From the NCBI RefSeq assembly GCF_002752675.1, contig NZ_CP024608.1:3844001-3908000 (forward strand): DNA of 64,000 bases. Direction: 5' to 3'. This stretch comes from Massilia violaceinigra (GTDB lineage Bacteria > Pseudomonadota > Gammaproteobacteria > Burkholderiales > Burkholderiaceae_D). The first letter of the stretch is position 1. Each line of letters begins with the position of its first letter. This document shows, one piece after another, positions 1-8,269 of this stretch. The notes under the pieces were generated by a model that saw only the letters and a program-made list of their open reading frames with translations, was not told the DNA's origin and ran no database searches. The position numbers and the translations under genes are program-made.

Positions 1-116
1 TGGGCGACAAGTTCAGCCTGGCGAAGTTCCACGATGCGGTGCTGGCCGACGGCACCTTGCCGCTGGCGCTGCTGGAGACCAGGATGAATGCCTGGATCGC
101 GCAGCAGGCCAAGTAG
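1..116 (+). CDS. C-terminal end of a DUF885-family protein (partial)
   Basis: The frame opening at base 3 runs without a stop to TAG at 114-116 and gives the last 37 residues of a protein that begins left of the window. It contains GDKFSLAKFHDAVLADG followed by PLALLE, which resembles the conserved end of DUF885 proteins, a family of large secreted or periplasmic proteins related to metallopeptidases of the M32 type. The catalytic part is outside the window, so activity cannot be judged. The gene converges on the dehydrogenase gene 23 bases downstream. Confidence 0.6.
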   Translation, partial: GDKFSLAKFHDAVLADGTLPLALLETRMNAWIAQQAK

Positions 117-139
117 AGGCGGCTTGGCCGCCCGGCAGC

Positions 140-1120
140 TCAGGCGTCCGGCACGATCACCACCTTGCCGGTGACCTTGCGCGCGGCCATGTCGTTCAGT
201 GCCTGCGCCGTCTGTTCCAGTGCGTAGCGGCCTGATATGCGCGGCCGGATCTTGCCTTCGGCCAGCCATCCCATCAGTTCGCGCATGGCCGCCATATTGG
301 CCTTCGGTTCGCGCTTGGCGAACTCGCCCCAGAACACGCCCATCAGCGAGGCGCCCTTGAGCAGGGTCAGGTTGAGCGGCAGCTTGGGGATGTCGCCGTT
401 GGCAAATCCGACCACCAGGTAACGCCCGCGCCAGCCGATCGACCGGAAGGCCGGCTCGGCGTAGATGCCGCCCACCGGATCGTAGATCACATCCGGCCCC
501 TTGCCGTCGGTGGCGGCCTTGATCGCTTCGCGCAAATCCTCGTTGCTGTAGTTGATGGTGGCGTCCGCGCCATGCTCGCGGCACACCGCCAGTTTGTCGT
601 CGGTGGACGCGGCCGCGATCACGCGCGCGCCAAGCGCCTTGCCGATTTCAATGGCGGCCAGGCCCACGCCCCCGGCCGCGCCCAGCACCAGCATCGTTTC
701 GCCCGCCTTGAGGGCGGCGCGGTCGACCACCGCGTGGTGCGAGGTGCCGTAGGTGAGGGTGATGGCGGCGGCGGTGTCGAAATCCATGCCGGGCGGCATC
801 GGCATGACCGCCTGGGCCGGCACCACGATCTGCTGCGCGAACGCGCCCTGGGCGGTAAACGCGATCACCCGGTCGCCCAGCTTGACGTTGGTCACTCCCT
901 CGCCCAGCGCGCTGACCACGCCCGACAGTTCGCTGCCGGGGGTAAATGGCAGCTCGGGCTTGAACTGGTACTTGCCCTGGATGATCAGCACGTCCGGGAA
1001 GTTGACCCCGGCCGCCTTCACGTCGAGCAGCACCTGGCCGGGTCCGGCCACCGGGGCGGCCACTTGTTCCACTACCAGGCTGTCGGGCAGCCCCCACGCT
1101 TTGCAAACCACGGCTTTCAT
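140..1120 (-). CDS. NADPH:quinone oxidoreductase-like medium-chain dehydrogenase
   Basis: The 326-residue protein belongs to the zinc-independent quinone oxidoreductase branch of the medium-chain dehydrogenase/reductase superfamily. It has an N-terminal GroES-like domain (about residues 1-120, with AAGVNFPDVL and PGSELSGVV) and a Rossmann NADPH-binding domain with GAAGGVGLAAIEIGKALGA around 148-166. The cysteine and histidine zinc ligands of true alcohol dehydrogenases are absent. Such enzymes reduce quinones or enoyl substrates in the cytoplasm. The ATG at 1118-1120 is preceded on the minus strand by a GGAGACACC ribosome site. An AT-rich stretch at 1140-1185 probably holds its promoter. The physiological substrate is unknown. 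Confidence 0.85.
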   Translation of the reverse strand: MKAVVCKAWGLPDSLVVEQVAAPVAGPGQVLLDVKAAGVNFPDVLIIQGKYQFKPELPFTPGSELSGVVSALGEGVTNVKLGDRVIAFTAQGAFAQQIVVPAQAVMPMPPGMDFDTAAAITLTYGTSHHAVVDRAALKAGETMLVLGAAGGVGLAAIEIGKALGARVIAAASTDDKLAVCREHGADATINYSNEDLREAIKAATDGKGPDVIYDPVGGIYAEPAFRSIGWRGRYLVVGFANGDIPKLPLNLTLLKGASLMGVFWGEFAKREPKANMAAMRELMGWLAEGKIRPRISGRYALEQTAQALNDMAARKVTGKVVIVPDA

Positions 1121-1336
1121 TGGTGTCTCCGATGAGTGTTATAAAAAAATAGTACGACCGTTTGATTTTTTATTATGCCTCAATTCCGTGCGCCCGGGTT
1201 GGCGGCGGACGGCTGAAACGCGCCGGGCCCGGCCGGGACACTCAGCGGTTTGCGCGTGCGCAAAGCCACCTCGGCCGCGCTTGTTAAAGTCGACAGCGCG
1301 AGCGCATCAGTGGGACCACCGGAGAGGGAGGCTGAC

Positions 1337-1948
1337 ATGGCAATCCGTTATGGCTGTTTCTTTAGTTACGCCCACGGTCGCCGCGATGGACTGATGAACC
1401 AGTTCAAGATCGCCCTGTCGGACGCCATCCGCTGCTATCTGGAACCGTATTTTGACAATGAGGACGAGCTGTTCATTGACACGGAACAGCTCGGCGGCGG
1501 CGACGATATCGACCGCCGCATCGCGCGCGCCATGTGCGAGAGCGTCACCATGATCCTGATCTACTCGCCCAAGTACGAGGCCCACGGGTACACGCGGCGC
1601 GAGTTCGCGGCCATGCAGCAGATCGAGGCCGAGCGAAGTCGGTGGTACACCATGCCCAGCCACCTGATTATTCCCGTGATTATGACCATGCACCCGGCCC
1701 GCCTGCCGCCCCAGATTGCCGGTTCCAATTTTTACGTGGATTTTTCGCATTTCACGATGGCGACGGGCGACCTGAAATCGCACCCGGAGTTCCTGCCCGA
1801 TATCAAAAAGATCGTGAACAGGATTGTCATCCAGTATGAGTACCTAAAAAAGTACACCCCTGTCGGCCATGATTGCAACCAATTCGTGCTTCCCGATGTC
1901 CCACCCGTGTGGCGCGATCTGCCGGATCTGACTTTTCCGAAAAAATAA
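1337..1948 (+). CDS. Stand-alone TIR-domain protein
   Basis: This 203-residue protein is almost entirely one TIR domain. It opens with YGCFFSYAH (beta A, box 1). The next region carries LFIDTEQLGGGDDI, and IARAMCESVTMILIYSPKY fits the helix and strand before the active site. E89 in YTRREFAAM sits where the catalytic glutamate of NAD-cleaving TIR domains lies. The final 60 residues are a tail without an assigned domain. The ATG at 1337 follows a strong GGAGAGGGAGG site at 1321-1332; in-frame codons upstream lack one. Only 10 bases separate its stop from the next gene, so the two are probably one operon. Bacterial TIR proteins can be NADases in anti-phage immunity, and that role is inference here. 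Confidence 0.8.
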   Translation: MAIRYGCFFSYAHGRRDGLMNQFKIALSDAIRCYLEPYFDNEDELFIDTEQLGGGDDIDRRIARAMCESVTMILIYSPKYEAHGYTRREFAAMQQIEAERSRWYTMPSHLIIPVIMTMHPARLPPQIAGSNFYVDFSHFTMATGDLKSHPEFLPDIKKIVNRIVIQYEYLKKYTPVGHDCNQFVLPDVPPVWRDLPDLTFPKK

Positions 1949-1958
1949 GAGGAGCAAC

Positions 1959-4331
1959 ATGGAAATCAAACGCATTACCCTGCCGCCGCTGGCCGGCCCC
2001 GGTGACGTGACGACGTTCTATTCGTTCGAGAGCGGCTCGGCGCGCAGCACGGCCCTGTCGACCATGGCGCTGCTGCTGGCCGGACGGCAAAACGCGACCG
2101 TGCCGGTGCTGATGATCGACTTCGACACCGCCGCGCCGGGCCTGCACCATTATTTCGAGCGCCCCGGAGAACGGCCCGGCCTGCTTGAATATTTCCAGGC
2201 TTGCCGCGATCACCTGCGCCTGTTCGGGCGCGGCGCCGCCGCGCGCGACGATGCCGCGCTGGCGCGCCAGGTGCTCGAGGCGGTCGACTGGGAACCGTTC
2301 GTGGAACGGGTCGACCAGAGCCGCCCGCTGTACCTGATGCGCGCCGGCCGCTTCGACGACAGTTACGGCGAGCGCGCCGACCAGTTCGACTGGGATGGCT
2401 TGTTCGAGGCGTGTCCGGCGCTGTTCCGTTGCTTCGCCGACTACATGGCGCAGCGCTTCGCCCACGTGCTGGTCGATGCGCGCAGCGGGCGCTCGGCCGC
2501 CGTGAGCATCTGCACCACCTTGCTGCCGCGCCGGCTGGTGGCCGTGTTCACGCCCAACCAGGGCAGCCTGGACGGGCTGTCGGGGGTGGTCACGCGCGCC
2601 ATCGATTACCGCTGCAGCCACGAGGATGAACAGCGCCCGCTGCTGGTCTATCCGCTGCCCTCGTCGATCGACAGCGCCGACGTCCAGCGCCGCCTGCTGT
2701 GGCGGCGCGGCGACCCGCAGCGCGCGCTGGCCGGCTACCAGAGCGTGATCGAGCAGTTGCTGCGCCAGTGTTACGGCGTGGCGCGCATCTCGCTCGACAG
2801 CTATTTCGATGAAATCCAGTTGCAGCAGATCCATGCGGTGGCCGGCGGCGAAGCGCTGGCGGCGGGCGCCGAACGCGATTGCGACCGCTTTTCGCCGGCA
2901 CGCACCTTCTCCACCTTGCTCGACTGGATGAGCGGCAATTATTTCCCCTGGCAATCGCACGCCGAGGTGCGCCTGTGCGCCGCCATCAGCGCTGCCCGCG
3001 AGCGCCTGGGGCGGGGCATCACCACGGCGCTGTCGCTGCCGCTGGCGCACGACCTGTACCAGCTCGGCCTGCTGTACCGCGGCAACGGGCGCGTCGACGA
3101 CGCCATTGCCTGCTTTGAAGAAAGCACCAGCCTGCGCCAGCGCCTGCTCGGCGACGAGCATGCCGACACCCGCGCCACCCGGGCCCTGCTGGCGGTGCTG
3201 CTGCGCCAGCAAGGGCGGACGGCGGAGGCGCGCCTGCTGCAGGAGTTGCTCGTCGACGATTGCGCGCGCCTGCTCGGGACCGACCATCCCGACACCCTGG
3301 CCGCGCGCGCCGCGCTGGCCGCGACGCTGGCTCACGCCGGCGAATTCGCGCGCGCGCTGGGCCTGCACGAACAGATCATCGAGGCCAGTGAACGCGTGCT
3401 CGGCTGCGGCCACCTGCACACCCTGGACCGCCTGGCGGGGCAAGCCCAGACCCTGGCCCGCCATGGCGAGTTCAGCCGCGCGCGCATGGTCTACGAACGG
3501 GTGCTGGAAGGGCGCGAGCGCCTGCTCGGCAGCGAGCACGAGGACAGCCTGCGCTGCGCCCAGCAGCTGGCGGCCCTGCTGCTGGAACTGGGCGACCTGG
3601 GCAATGCGCGCAAGCTGCAGGAAGGGGTGGCCGGCGCGCGCGAACGCAACGCCGGGCCCGACCATCCAGCCACGATGCAGGCGCGCGAGCTGCTGGCCGA
3701 AATCATGGCCGCCCAGAGCGATCTGGGCGGAGTGCGCGCGATGCTCGAACTGCTGGCCAAAAGCCGCGAGCGCTGCCTCGGGGCGGACCATCCCGACACC
3801 ATCACCAGCCAGACCCGGCTGGCCTCGACCCTGAGCGAGCAGGGCGACCTGGACGCGGCCCGGCGCCTGCAGCAAAAGCTGGTCGACGTGCACGAGCAGG
3901 TGCACGGCAGCGACGACACGCACACCCGCGACATCAACATGGCGCTGGCGTCCACGCCTTCGCGCCAGGGGCACGGCGTCGACGCGCGCAAGCTGGCCGA
4001 CAGCGTGCAGCAGGGCGGCGTGCGGCGCAGCGGCATCCTCGACGCGCCCGACAGCGGCGACAGTCTCGGCCATAAGCTGGCCCAGCTGCAGGAACTGATC
4101 GACCAGCGCTGCGAACGCGAGGCGCGCGCACTGGCCGACAGCCTGCGCAAAATCGTGCTTCGGCGCAATGTGCCGGCACTGCTGCGCCTGCGCGGGGTAG
4201 CCCTGATCAAGCAGGTTTATCAGCGCAACAACGACAAGGATGCGCTGCTCGCGTTTGCCCAGGACGAGGTCTCGGCGCTGCAGCAGGCGCTCACCGACGC
4301 CGTCGGCGGGCGCCCGGTCAGCGTCCGCTAA
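1959..4331 (+). CDS. Degenerate ParA/MinD-like P-loop protein with TPR repeats
   Basis: This 790-residue protein starts with a SIMIBI-type P-loop region. YSFESGSARSTAL (residues 21-33) aligns with the YSFKGGVGRSMAL motif of KGGVGR-variant ATPases. VLMIDFDTAAPGLHHYF (50-66) supplies the Walker A' aspartates. The signature lysine is a glutamate (E24) and two motif glycines are serine and alanine. Residues about 362-686 are seven or so 42-residue TPR units of the kinesin-light-chain type, each with a motif like LGxxHPDT. A helical C-terminus follows. AGAGGAGCAAC before the ATG is a good ribosome site. TPR arrays usually bind partners, so it may sense or scaffold for the adjacent TIR protein; that is inference. 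No transmembrane segment was seen. Confidence 0.75.
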   Translation: MEIKRITLPPLAGPGDVTTFYSFESGSARSTALSTMALLLAGRQNATVPVLMIDFDTAAPGLHHYFERPGERPGLLEYFQACRDHLRLFGRGAAARDDAALARQVLEAVDWEPFVERVDQSRPLYLMRAGRFDDSYGERADQFDWDGLFEACPALFRCFADYMAQRFAHVLVDARSGRSAAVSICTTLLPRRLVAVFTPNQGSLDGLSGVVTRAIDYRCSHEDEQRPLLVYPLPSSIDSADVQRRLLWRRGDPQRALAGYQSVIEQLLRQCYGVARISLDSYFDEIQLQQIHAVAGGEALAAGAERDCDRFSPARTFSTLLDWMSGNYFPWQSHAEVRLCAAISAARERLGRGITTALSLPLAHDLYQLGLLYRGNGRVDDAIACFEESTSLRQRLLGDEHADTRATRALLAVLLRQQGRTAEARLLQELLVDDCARLLGTDHPDTLAARAALAATLAHAGEFARALGLHEQIIEASERVLGCGHLHTLDRLAGQAQTLARHGEFSRARMVYERVLEGRERLLGSEHEDSLRCAQQLAALLLELGDLGNARKLQEGVAGARERNAGPDHPATMQARELLAEIMAAQSDLGGVRAMLELLAKSRERCLGADHPDTITSQTRLASTLSEQGDLDAARRLQQKLVDVHEQVHGSDDTHTRDINMALASTPSRQGHGVDARKLADSVQQGGVRRSGILDAPDSGDSLGHKLAQLQELIDQRCEREARALADSLRKIVLRRNVPALLRLRGVALIKQVYQRNNDKDALLAFAQDEVSALQQALTDAVGGRPVSVR

Positions 4332-4397
4332 GGCCATCTGGCGCGCCCGGCGCACAATTTGTTGGGCGCGGGCCAGCGTGGCGCTCATTGCATCAGG

Positions 4398-4403
4398 TAA
4401 AAT
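4398..4403 (+). promoter_or_regulatory. Possible -10 element directly before surE
   Basis: TAAAAT lies six bases before the surE ATG with no ribosome-binding purine run between them. A start of transcription 6-8 bases downstream would fall on or next to the start codon, giving a leaderless message. No convincing -35 hexamer is seen 17 bases upstream. Confidence 0.3.
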
Positions 4404-4409
4404 CGGTGC

Positions 4410-5147
4410 ATGAGAATTCTTATCAGCAATGACGACGGCTATCTCGCCCCCGGCATCCAGGCCCTGGCCGAGGCCCTCGCCGCGGTGGCCGAGATCGTCG
4501 TCGTGGCGCCCGACAGCAACCGTTCCGGCGCGTCCAATTCGCTCTCGCTGGACCGCCCGCTGTCGGTGCAGAAGGCGGCCAACGGCTTTTACTTCGTCAA
4601 CGGCACGCCGACCGACTGCGTCCACATCGCCCTGACTGGCATGCTCGACTACCGCCCCGACCTGGTCGTGTCCGGCATCAACAATGGCCAGAACATGGGC
4701 GACGATACCCTGTATTCGGGCACCGTGGCGGCCGCGACCGAAGGTTATCTGTTCGGCATTCCGGCGATCGCCTTTTCCCAGGTGGCGCACGGCTGGGAGC
4801 ACATCGATGGCGCCGCCCGCCTGGCGCGCGACATCGTGCTGCGCCGCTTCGACGAGCTGCCATCGCCGTACTTGCTCAATGTAAATATTCCCAACCTGCC
4901 TTACGAGGCCTTGACCACGGTGCGCGCGACCCGGCTGGGCCGGCGTCACCAGGCCGAACCGGTGATCCGCGGGCTCGATCCGCGCGGGCGCGAAATCTTC
5001 TGGATCGGCCCGCCGGGCGCCACGCGCGACGCCGGCGAGGGCACCGATTTCCATGCCACCGCCCAGGGCGAGGTCTCGGTCACCCCGCTGCAGGTCGATT
5101 TGACCCATCGCGACCAGCTGGCGCTGCTCTCGCGCGGCCTCGCATGA
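4410..5147 (+). CDS. surE: 5'/3'-nucleotidase SurE
   Basis: The 245-residue protein matches SurE over its full length. [16 protein letters not shown] (residues 1-16) carries the metal-binding Asp pair, [13 protein letters not shown] the substrate loop, and [24 protein letters not shown] the signature of the family. SurE dephosphorylates nucleoside 5'- and 3'-monophosphates and polyphosphate in the cytoplasm and is linked to stationary-phase survival. It overlaps pcm by 4 bases (ATGA) and heads the classic surE-pcm-nlpD-rpoS order, so it is probably co-transcribed with them. No ribosome site precedes the ATG. Confidence 0.97.
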   Translation: MRILISNDDGYLAPGIQALAEALAAVAEIVVVAPDSNRSGASNSLSLDRPLSVQKAANGFYFVNGTPTDCVHIALTGMLDYRPDLVVSGINNGQNMGDDTLYSGTVAAATEGYLFGIPAIAFSQVAHGWEHIDGAARLARDIVLRRFDELPSPYLLNVNIPNLPYEALTTVRATRLGRRHQAEPVIRGLDPRGREIFWIGPPGATRDAGEGTDFHATAQGEVSVTPLQVDLTHRDQLALLSRGLA

Positions 5148-6082
5148 GCGACAAGCCGGACAAATGCAGCACCTTTCCGCTGCCGCTGTCGTCGGTGACG
5201 GGCGATGCGCGCAAGGGTCCCGCCTTCGCGCCCGCCAGGGTGGCAACGCCCCGGGTTGCTAATCCGCAAGTTGCGACCCCACGAGTCGCCACGCCCCAGA
5301 CCGCGACCCGGAATGCCGCCAGGAACGGGGTGCAGCCGAACGGCCCCAGTCCCTACGTGGCACGGGTAGTGGCATCGCCCTCGAAGTCGCACAGCGACGC
5401 CCTGCTGCGCGCCCAGCCGCTGCCGGTGACGCCGCCGCGGCCCGACATGGGCGTGTCGGACGCGATCCGGCGCGCCATGGTGGCGCGGGTGGCGCGCCAG
5501 GGCGTCAAGGATACGGTGGTGCTGGGTGCGCTCGAAACCGTGCAGCGCCACCGTTTCATCGAGCCGGCCCTGTCGGCCCAGGCCTATATCGATGCATCCT
5601 TGCCGATCGGCCACAACCAGACCATTTCCCGTCCCTACATCGTGGCGCGCATGCTGGAAGTGCTGCGCAACGGCGGCCCCTTGAACCGCGTGCTGGAGAT
5701 CGGCACCGGTTGCGGCTACCAGGCGGCGGTGCTCTCGTGCATCGCCAAGGATGTGTATTCGGTCGAGCGGATTCGTCAATTGCACGAGCTGGCCAAGACC
5801 AATCTGCGCCATCTGCGCATCGTGAATCTGCGCTTGCACTACGGAGATGGTATGCTAGGCTTGCCCCAAGCCGCCCCATTCGACGGTATCATTCTGGCTG
5901 CGGCCGGTCTGGAGGTGCCGCAGGCACTGCTCGATCAGCTCAGCGTGGGTGGCCGCCTGGTCGCCCCGGTGGGTGCGCAGGTCCAGCACCTGCAACTGAT
6001 CACCCGTACCGGCAAGGCCGAATGGATGAGCGAAACCCTGGAAGGCTGCCACTTCGTGCCCTTGCGCCCGGGCACCGTTTAA
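5144..6082 (+). CDS. pcm: Protein-L-isoaspartate O-methyltransferase with N-terminal extension
   Basis: The C-terminal 210 residues are a complete Pcm domain: [27 protein letters not shown] as substrate region, then the SAM-binding motif [20 protein letters not shown] and a terminal FVPL element. It repairs isoaspartyl residues in aged proteins. The first 100 or so residues are an extra low-complexity extension rich in Ala, Pro, Val and Thr, with near repeats of the form [14 protein letters not shown]. The family is usually about 210 residues, so 312 is long. The start overlaps the surE stop, and no later methionine has better support before the domain. Confidence 0.95.
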   Translation: MSDKPDKCSTFPLPLSSVTGDARKGPAFAPARVATPRVANPQVATPRVATPQTATRNAARNGVQPNGPSPYVARVVASPSKSHSDALLRAQPLPVTPPRPDMGVSDAIRRAMVARVARQGVKDTVVLGALETVQRHRFIEPALSAQAYIDASLPIGHNQTISRPYIVARMLEVLRNGGPLNRVLEIGTGCGYQAAVLSCIAKDVYSVERIRQLHELAKTNLRHLRIVNLRLHYGDGMLGLPQAAPFDGIILAAAGLEVPQALLDQLSVGGRLVAPVGAQVQHLQLITRTGKAEWMSETLEGCHFVPLRPGTV

Positions 6083-6144
6083 GCGTTCGCCCGGCCTGCG
6101 CCCATGGTGCGCGCCCCAGCTTAACAGAACACGACACACATAAC

Positions 6145-7098
6145 ATGAGAATGAAATACACAAGCCATCTTCCCCTGCTGTTCCTTACGATCGGCCTGCT
6201 CAGCGCCTGTCATACCGCTCCCCGCCGTCCCGTGCCTGTGGTCGACCGCCTGCCGGCCGGCGACATCCGCGCCCCGCGCGCCACCGACGACGCTAAAGAC
6301 GAACGCGGCATGTACACGGTCAAGCGGGGCGATACCCTGATCCGCATCGCCCTCGATCACGGCCAGAATTACCGCGACCTGGTGGCGTGGAACAACCTGG
6401 CCAATCCGAACGACATCAAGGTCGACCAGGTGCTGCGCGTGATGCCTCCGGACAGCGTGGTGATCAGCAAGATCGACATGCCGCCGTCGGAACCGAAAAA
6501 GCCGACGCCGCCGCCGGTCGCGGACGTGGTCAAAAAGACCTCGCCGCGCGCCGACAAGCGCCCCTACAGCGACAGCGCGCTGGCCGAGCTGCAAAAAAAC
6601 GAGGGCGGCGCCGCCAGGCCGGACCCGAAGCCGGCCGAGAAACCCGAGCGCGTCGCGCCGCCGCCGGCCGTCGCCGTCGCGCCGCTGCCCGCGGTCACGC
6701 CGGGCAGCACCGTGACCGCCACCGACGACGAAAAGCTGAGCTGGATGTGGCCGTCGGACGGCAAGATCGTCGCCACCTTTGACGAAGGCAAGAACAAGGG
6801 AATCGATATCGCCGGCAAGGCGGGCCAGCAAGTCATGGCCGCCGGCGCCGGAAAAGTCATGTACGCGGGCAGTGGCATCCGCGGTTATGGTAATCTGGTG
6901 ATTGTGAAGCACAGCAACAGCCTGCTGTCCGCCTATGCCCATAACCGCAGCATCGTGGTCAAGGAAGGGCAGAGCGTCAACAAGGGCCAGATCATTGCCG
7001 AAATGGGCGATTCGGATGCCGATTCGGTCAAGCTGCACTTCGAGATCCGCCAGCAGGGCAAGCCGGTCGATCCTTCGCGTTTCCTGCCTAACCGCTGA
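6145..7098 (+). CDS. nlpD: NlpD-type lipoprotein, LysM plus degenerate LytM domain
   Basis: The 317-residue protein has a lipoprotein signal peptide ending in LLSAC (residues about 14-18), a LysM domain (GMYTVKRGDTLIRIALDHG) near residue 55, a Pro/Lys/Ala-rich linker and a C-terminal LytM/M23 domain. The first zinc ligand position reads NKGIDIAG instead of HxGxDxA, so the domain is probably catalytically inactive, as in E. coli NlpD, which activates amidase AmiC during cell division. The ATG at 6145 was chosen because it gives the signal peptide. It lies between pcm and rpoS, and in many bacteria an rpoS promoter is inside this gene. Confidence 0.93.
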   Translation: MRMKYTSHLPLLFLTIGLLSACHTAPRRPVPVVDRLPAGDIRAPRATDDAKDERGMYTVKRGDTLIRIALDHGQNYRDLVAWNNLANPNDIKVDQVLRVMPPDSVVISKIDMPPSEPKKPTPPPVADVVKKTSPRADKRPYSDSALAELQKNEGGAARPDPKPAEKPERVAPPPAVAVAPLPAVTPGSTVTATDDEKLSWMWPSDGKIVATFDEGKNKGIDIAGKAGQQVMAAGAGKVMYAGSGIRGYGNLVIVKHSNSLLSAYAHNRSIVVKEGQSVNKGQIIAEMGDSDADSVKLHFEIRQQGKPVDPSRFLPNR

Positions 7099-7140
7099 CG
7101 AACTGCCGCGCAATTGATCCGACACCGGCCCGTGGACCCT

Positions 7141-8184
7141 ATGACGCATTCGAGCTACCAGCAAGGCGACGATCCGGTTCCCGATGAGTTTTCGGACGAG
7201 CCGGCCGAGGTCGACGCCGACGCCGATCCGGATATCGACCCGGATATCGACCCGGATGCGGAGCCCGGCCTTGGCGCCGATGCCGTGCCGGTGGCCGGCG
7301 CGGTGCTCGAAAGCGTCGACGAGCTGAAAAAAGTGCTGGCGGCCGAGCTCTCGACCGATACCACCCAGCACTACCTGAACCAGATCGGCACCCGCGCGCT
7401 GCTCACGGCGCCCCAGGAAGTGCACTACGCCACCCTGGCCAAGGCGGGCGACTTTCCCGCGCGCCAGACCATGATCGAGCACAACCTGCGGCTGGTGGTG
7501 TCGATCGCCAAGCATTACATCAACCGCGGCGTGGTGCTGCTCGACATGATCGAGGAAGGCAACATCGGCCTGATGCGCGCCATCGACAAGTTCGAGCCGG
7601 AGCGCGGTTTCCGCTTTTCCACCTACGCCACCTGGTGGATCCGCCAGAGCATCGAGCGCGCCATCATGAACCAGGCGCGCACGGTGCGCCTGCCGGTCCA
7701 CATGGTGCGCGAGCTGAACCAGATCCTGCGCGCCAAATACCACCTTGAAGCCCAGCACCACAACGGCAAGGATGCCAGCGCCGAAGACATCGCCCACCTG
7801 GTCGGGCGCCCGGTCGAGGAAGTGCAGGATATCCTGGCCCTGTCCGAGCACGCCACCTCGCTCGACGCCCCGCTCGACAACGATCCGCAGTCGAGCCTGA
7901 TGGACATGCTGCCCGGCGACGCCGACGACAGCCCCGACGCCCGCGCCGAACACCATGAAATGACGGTGCTGGTGCGCGACTGGCTCACGCGCTTGCCGGA
8001 CAAGCAGCGCATCGTCATCATGCGCCGTTTCGGGCTCGACAACGACGATCCGGCCACCCTGGAGACCCTGGCCGAGGAGATGGGCGTCACGCGCGAGCGG
8101 GTGCGCCAGATCCAGCAGGAAGCCCTGGTCAAACTGAAACGGGCGATGGCCGCCCGTGGCGTGGTGCGCGATTCCTTGCTATGA
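7141..8184 (+). CDS. rpoS: RNA polymerase sigma factor RpoS
   Basis: This is a group 2 sigma-70 factor of 347 residues. Region 1.2 ([17 protein letters not shown]), region 2 ([24 protein letters not shown]-like [31 protein letters not shown]), region 3 and region 4 ([18 protein letters not shown], the -35-binding helix-turn-helix) are all visible. Position directly after nlpD fits RpoS rather than RpoH or RpoD. The N-terminus has an acidic Asp-Pro repeat ([16 protein letters not shown]), a lineage-specific extension. ATG at 7141 is preferred over an in-frame TTG at 7114. Confidence 0.95.
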   Translation: MTHSSYQQGDDPVPDEFSDEPAEVDADADPDIDPDIDPDAEPGLGADAVPVAGAVLESVDELKKVLAAELSTDTTQHYLNQIGTRALLTAPQEVHYATLAKAGDFPARQTMIEHNLRLVVSIAKHYINRGVVLLDMIEEGNIGLMRAIDKFEPERGFRFSTYATWWIRQSIERAIMNQARTVRLPVHMVRELNQILRAKYHLEAQHHNGKDASAEDIAHLVGRPVEEVQDILALSEHATSLDAPLDNDPQSSLMDMLPGDADDSPDARAEHHEMTVLVRDWLTRLPDKQRIVIMRRFGLDNDDPATLETLAEEMGVTRERVRQIQQEALVKLKRAMAARGVVRDSLL

Positions 8185-8244
8185 TGCGCGCGGGCTGACA
8201 CGGCTGCGCGCCTCCTCCTCCTTTTCCCCTTAATCCTCTTTTGC

Positions 8245-8265
8245 ACACGCCTCGCGCGTGTTTTT
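8245..8265 (+). terminator. Probable rho-independent terminator after rpoS
   Basis: ACACGC (8245-8250) pairs with GCGTGT (8256-8261) around a 5-base loop, and five T residues follow. The stem is short, but the arrangement is that of an intrinsic terminator. It ends only 4 bases before the rlmD start codon, so it also occupies the place of the rlmD ribosome site. Confidence 0.5.
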
Positions 8266-8269
8266 CGCC

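Noticed and set aside
1259..1336. Upstream start for the TIR gene at 1250
   Set aside because: The extra 29 residues have no TIR likeness, while ATG 1337 has a strong ribosome site and gives the normal beta A start.
1827..5246. A 1,139-codon open frame on the minus strand
   Set aside because: It runs antisense through the TPR gene and surE, is Arg/Gln/His-rich, and has no start, ribosome site or family likeness. High GC suppresses stops on the other strand. The same holds for 6121-7956, 26025-28592, 45364-47640 and 50344-52911.
6700..7098. NlpD as an active M23 endopeptidase
   Set aside because: The first zinc His is missing (NKGIDIAG), as in E. coli NlpD, so an activator role fits better.
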